The notes beneath the pieces were generated by a model. That model had not been told where the DNA came from. It worked only from the letters and a program-made list of their open reading frames with translations, and did no database searches. From contig JBBMRB010000001.1 in NCBI GenBank assembly GCA_038900335.1, positions 124,001 to 188,000 of the forward strand: 64,000 bases of DNA, in the 5' to 3' direction. Made by a program: the position numbers and the translations under genes. Position 1 is the stretch's first letter, and each line of letters starts with the position of its first letter. Shown piece after piece: positions 63,950-64,000 of this stretch. Source of the DNA: Rs1 sp038900335. GTDB lineage: Bacteria; Pseudomonadota; Gammaproteobacteria; Pseudomonadales; Balneatricaceae.

Positions 63950-64000
63950 CAACCCCCTTGTATTGGCGCCGAAGCCATTCCTCAAATTGGCGATGCGTAG
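63950..64000 (+). repeat. Structured repeat, right subfamily, copy R4 (cut by window end)
   Basis: The first ~50 bases of a fourth copy (acccccttgtattggcgcc onward) run to the window edge, so the array continues beyond it. Confidence 0.85.

Overview
The window is AT-rich bacterial DNA and looks like a marine gammaproteobacterium. The evidence is the gene content: YbiT, RoxA, TrmJ, DUF3461 and DUF2789 proteins, a monomeric isocitrate dehydrogenase, a PuuD-type urate oxidase, and a TRAP transporter. No rRNA, tRNA or CRISPR array was seen. The genus cannot be fixed from the sequence alone.

Layout. Positions 1-5.2 kb hold the 5' part of pabB, a dctP-dctQ-dctM TRAP transporter and a DUF3461 gene. 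Positions 5.4-12.4 kb hold a regulator remnant, repeat copies, a periplasmic-sensor GGDEF-EAL protein, a GlxA-type AraC regulator divergent from a class II aldolase, and a MarR-monooxygenase operon with a clear operator. Positions 12.4-17.5 kb are an accessory patchwork: a duplicated repeat/TPR-remnant block, a LysR/AhpD-like divergent pair, and small genes followed by integron-type attC sites without an integrase. One of these genes encodes a HEPN-like protein. The patch is bounded by two ~300 bp direct repeats. Positions 17.5-24.9 kb carry a secreted orphan protein, DUF2789, a MerR regulator with a textbook MerR operator in front of a flavodoxin-fold reductase, an LLM oxidoreductase, a divergent SDR/LysR pair and a PNPOx-like protein.

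Positions 24.9-53.6 kb are mostly housekeeping and catabolic. They contain cobT-cobS; a SoeABC-like membrane-bound molybdoenzyme; a DnaQ-like pseudoenzyme; roxA-trmJ; an M20 amidohydrolase; and a NhaR-like regulator. These are followed by a urate-to-ureidoglycolate pathway. PuuD oxidises urate, UraH and UraD convert the products to allantoin, PuuE opens allantoin, Alc and AllA finish the route, and an NCS2 permease imports the purine. Then come icd, ybiT, ylqF, an AlkA-like glycosylase and a HI0933-family flavoprotein.

Positions 53.6-64 kb are the most unusual part. Nine tandem copies of a ~215 bp structured repeat lie in minus orientation. After them come a decayed serine recombinase and one very large gene (1498 aa) encoding an Mrr-like nuclease fused to a STAND-type NTPase, which looks like an Avs-family antiphage sensor. 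Further copies of the same repeat in plus orientation follow and run off the window edge. A diverged subfamily of the same element occurs at 5.8-13.5 kb, and base changes between the subfamilies preserve several hairpins.
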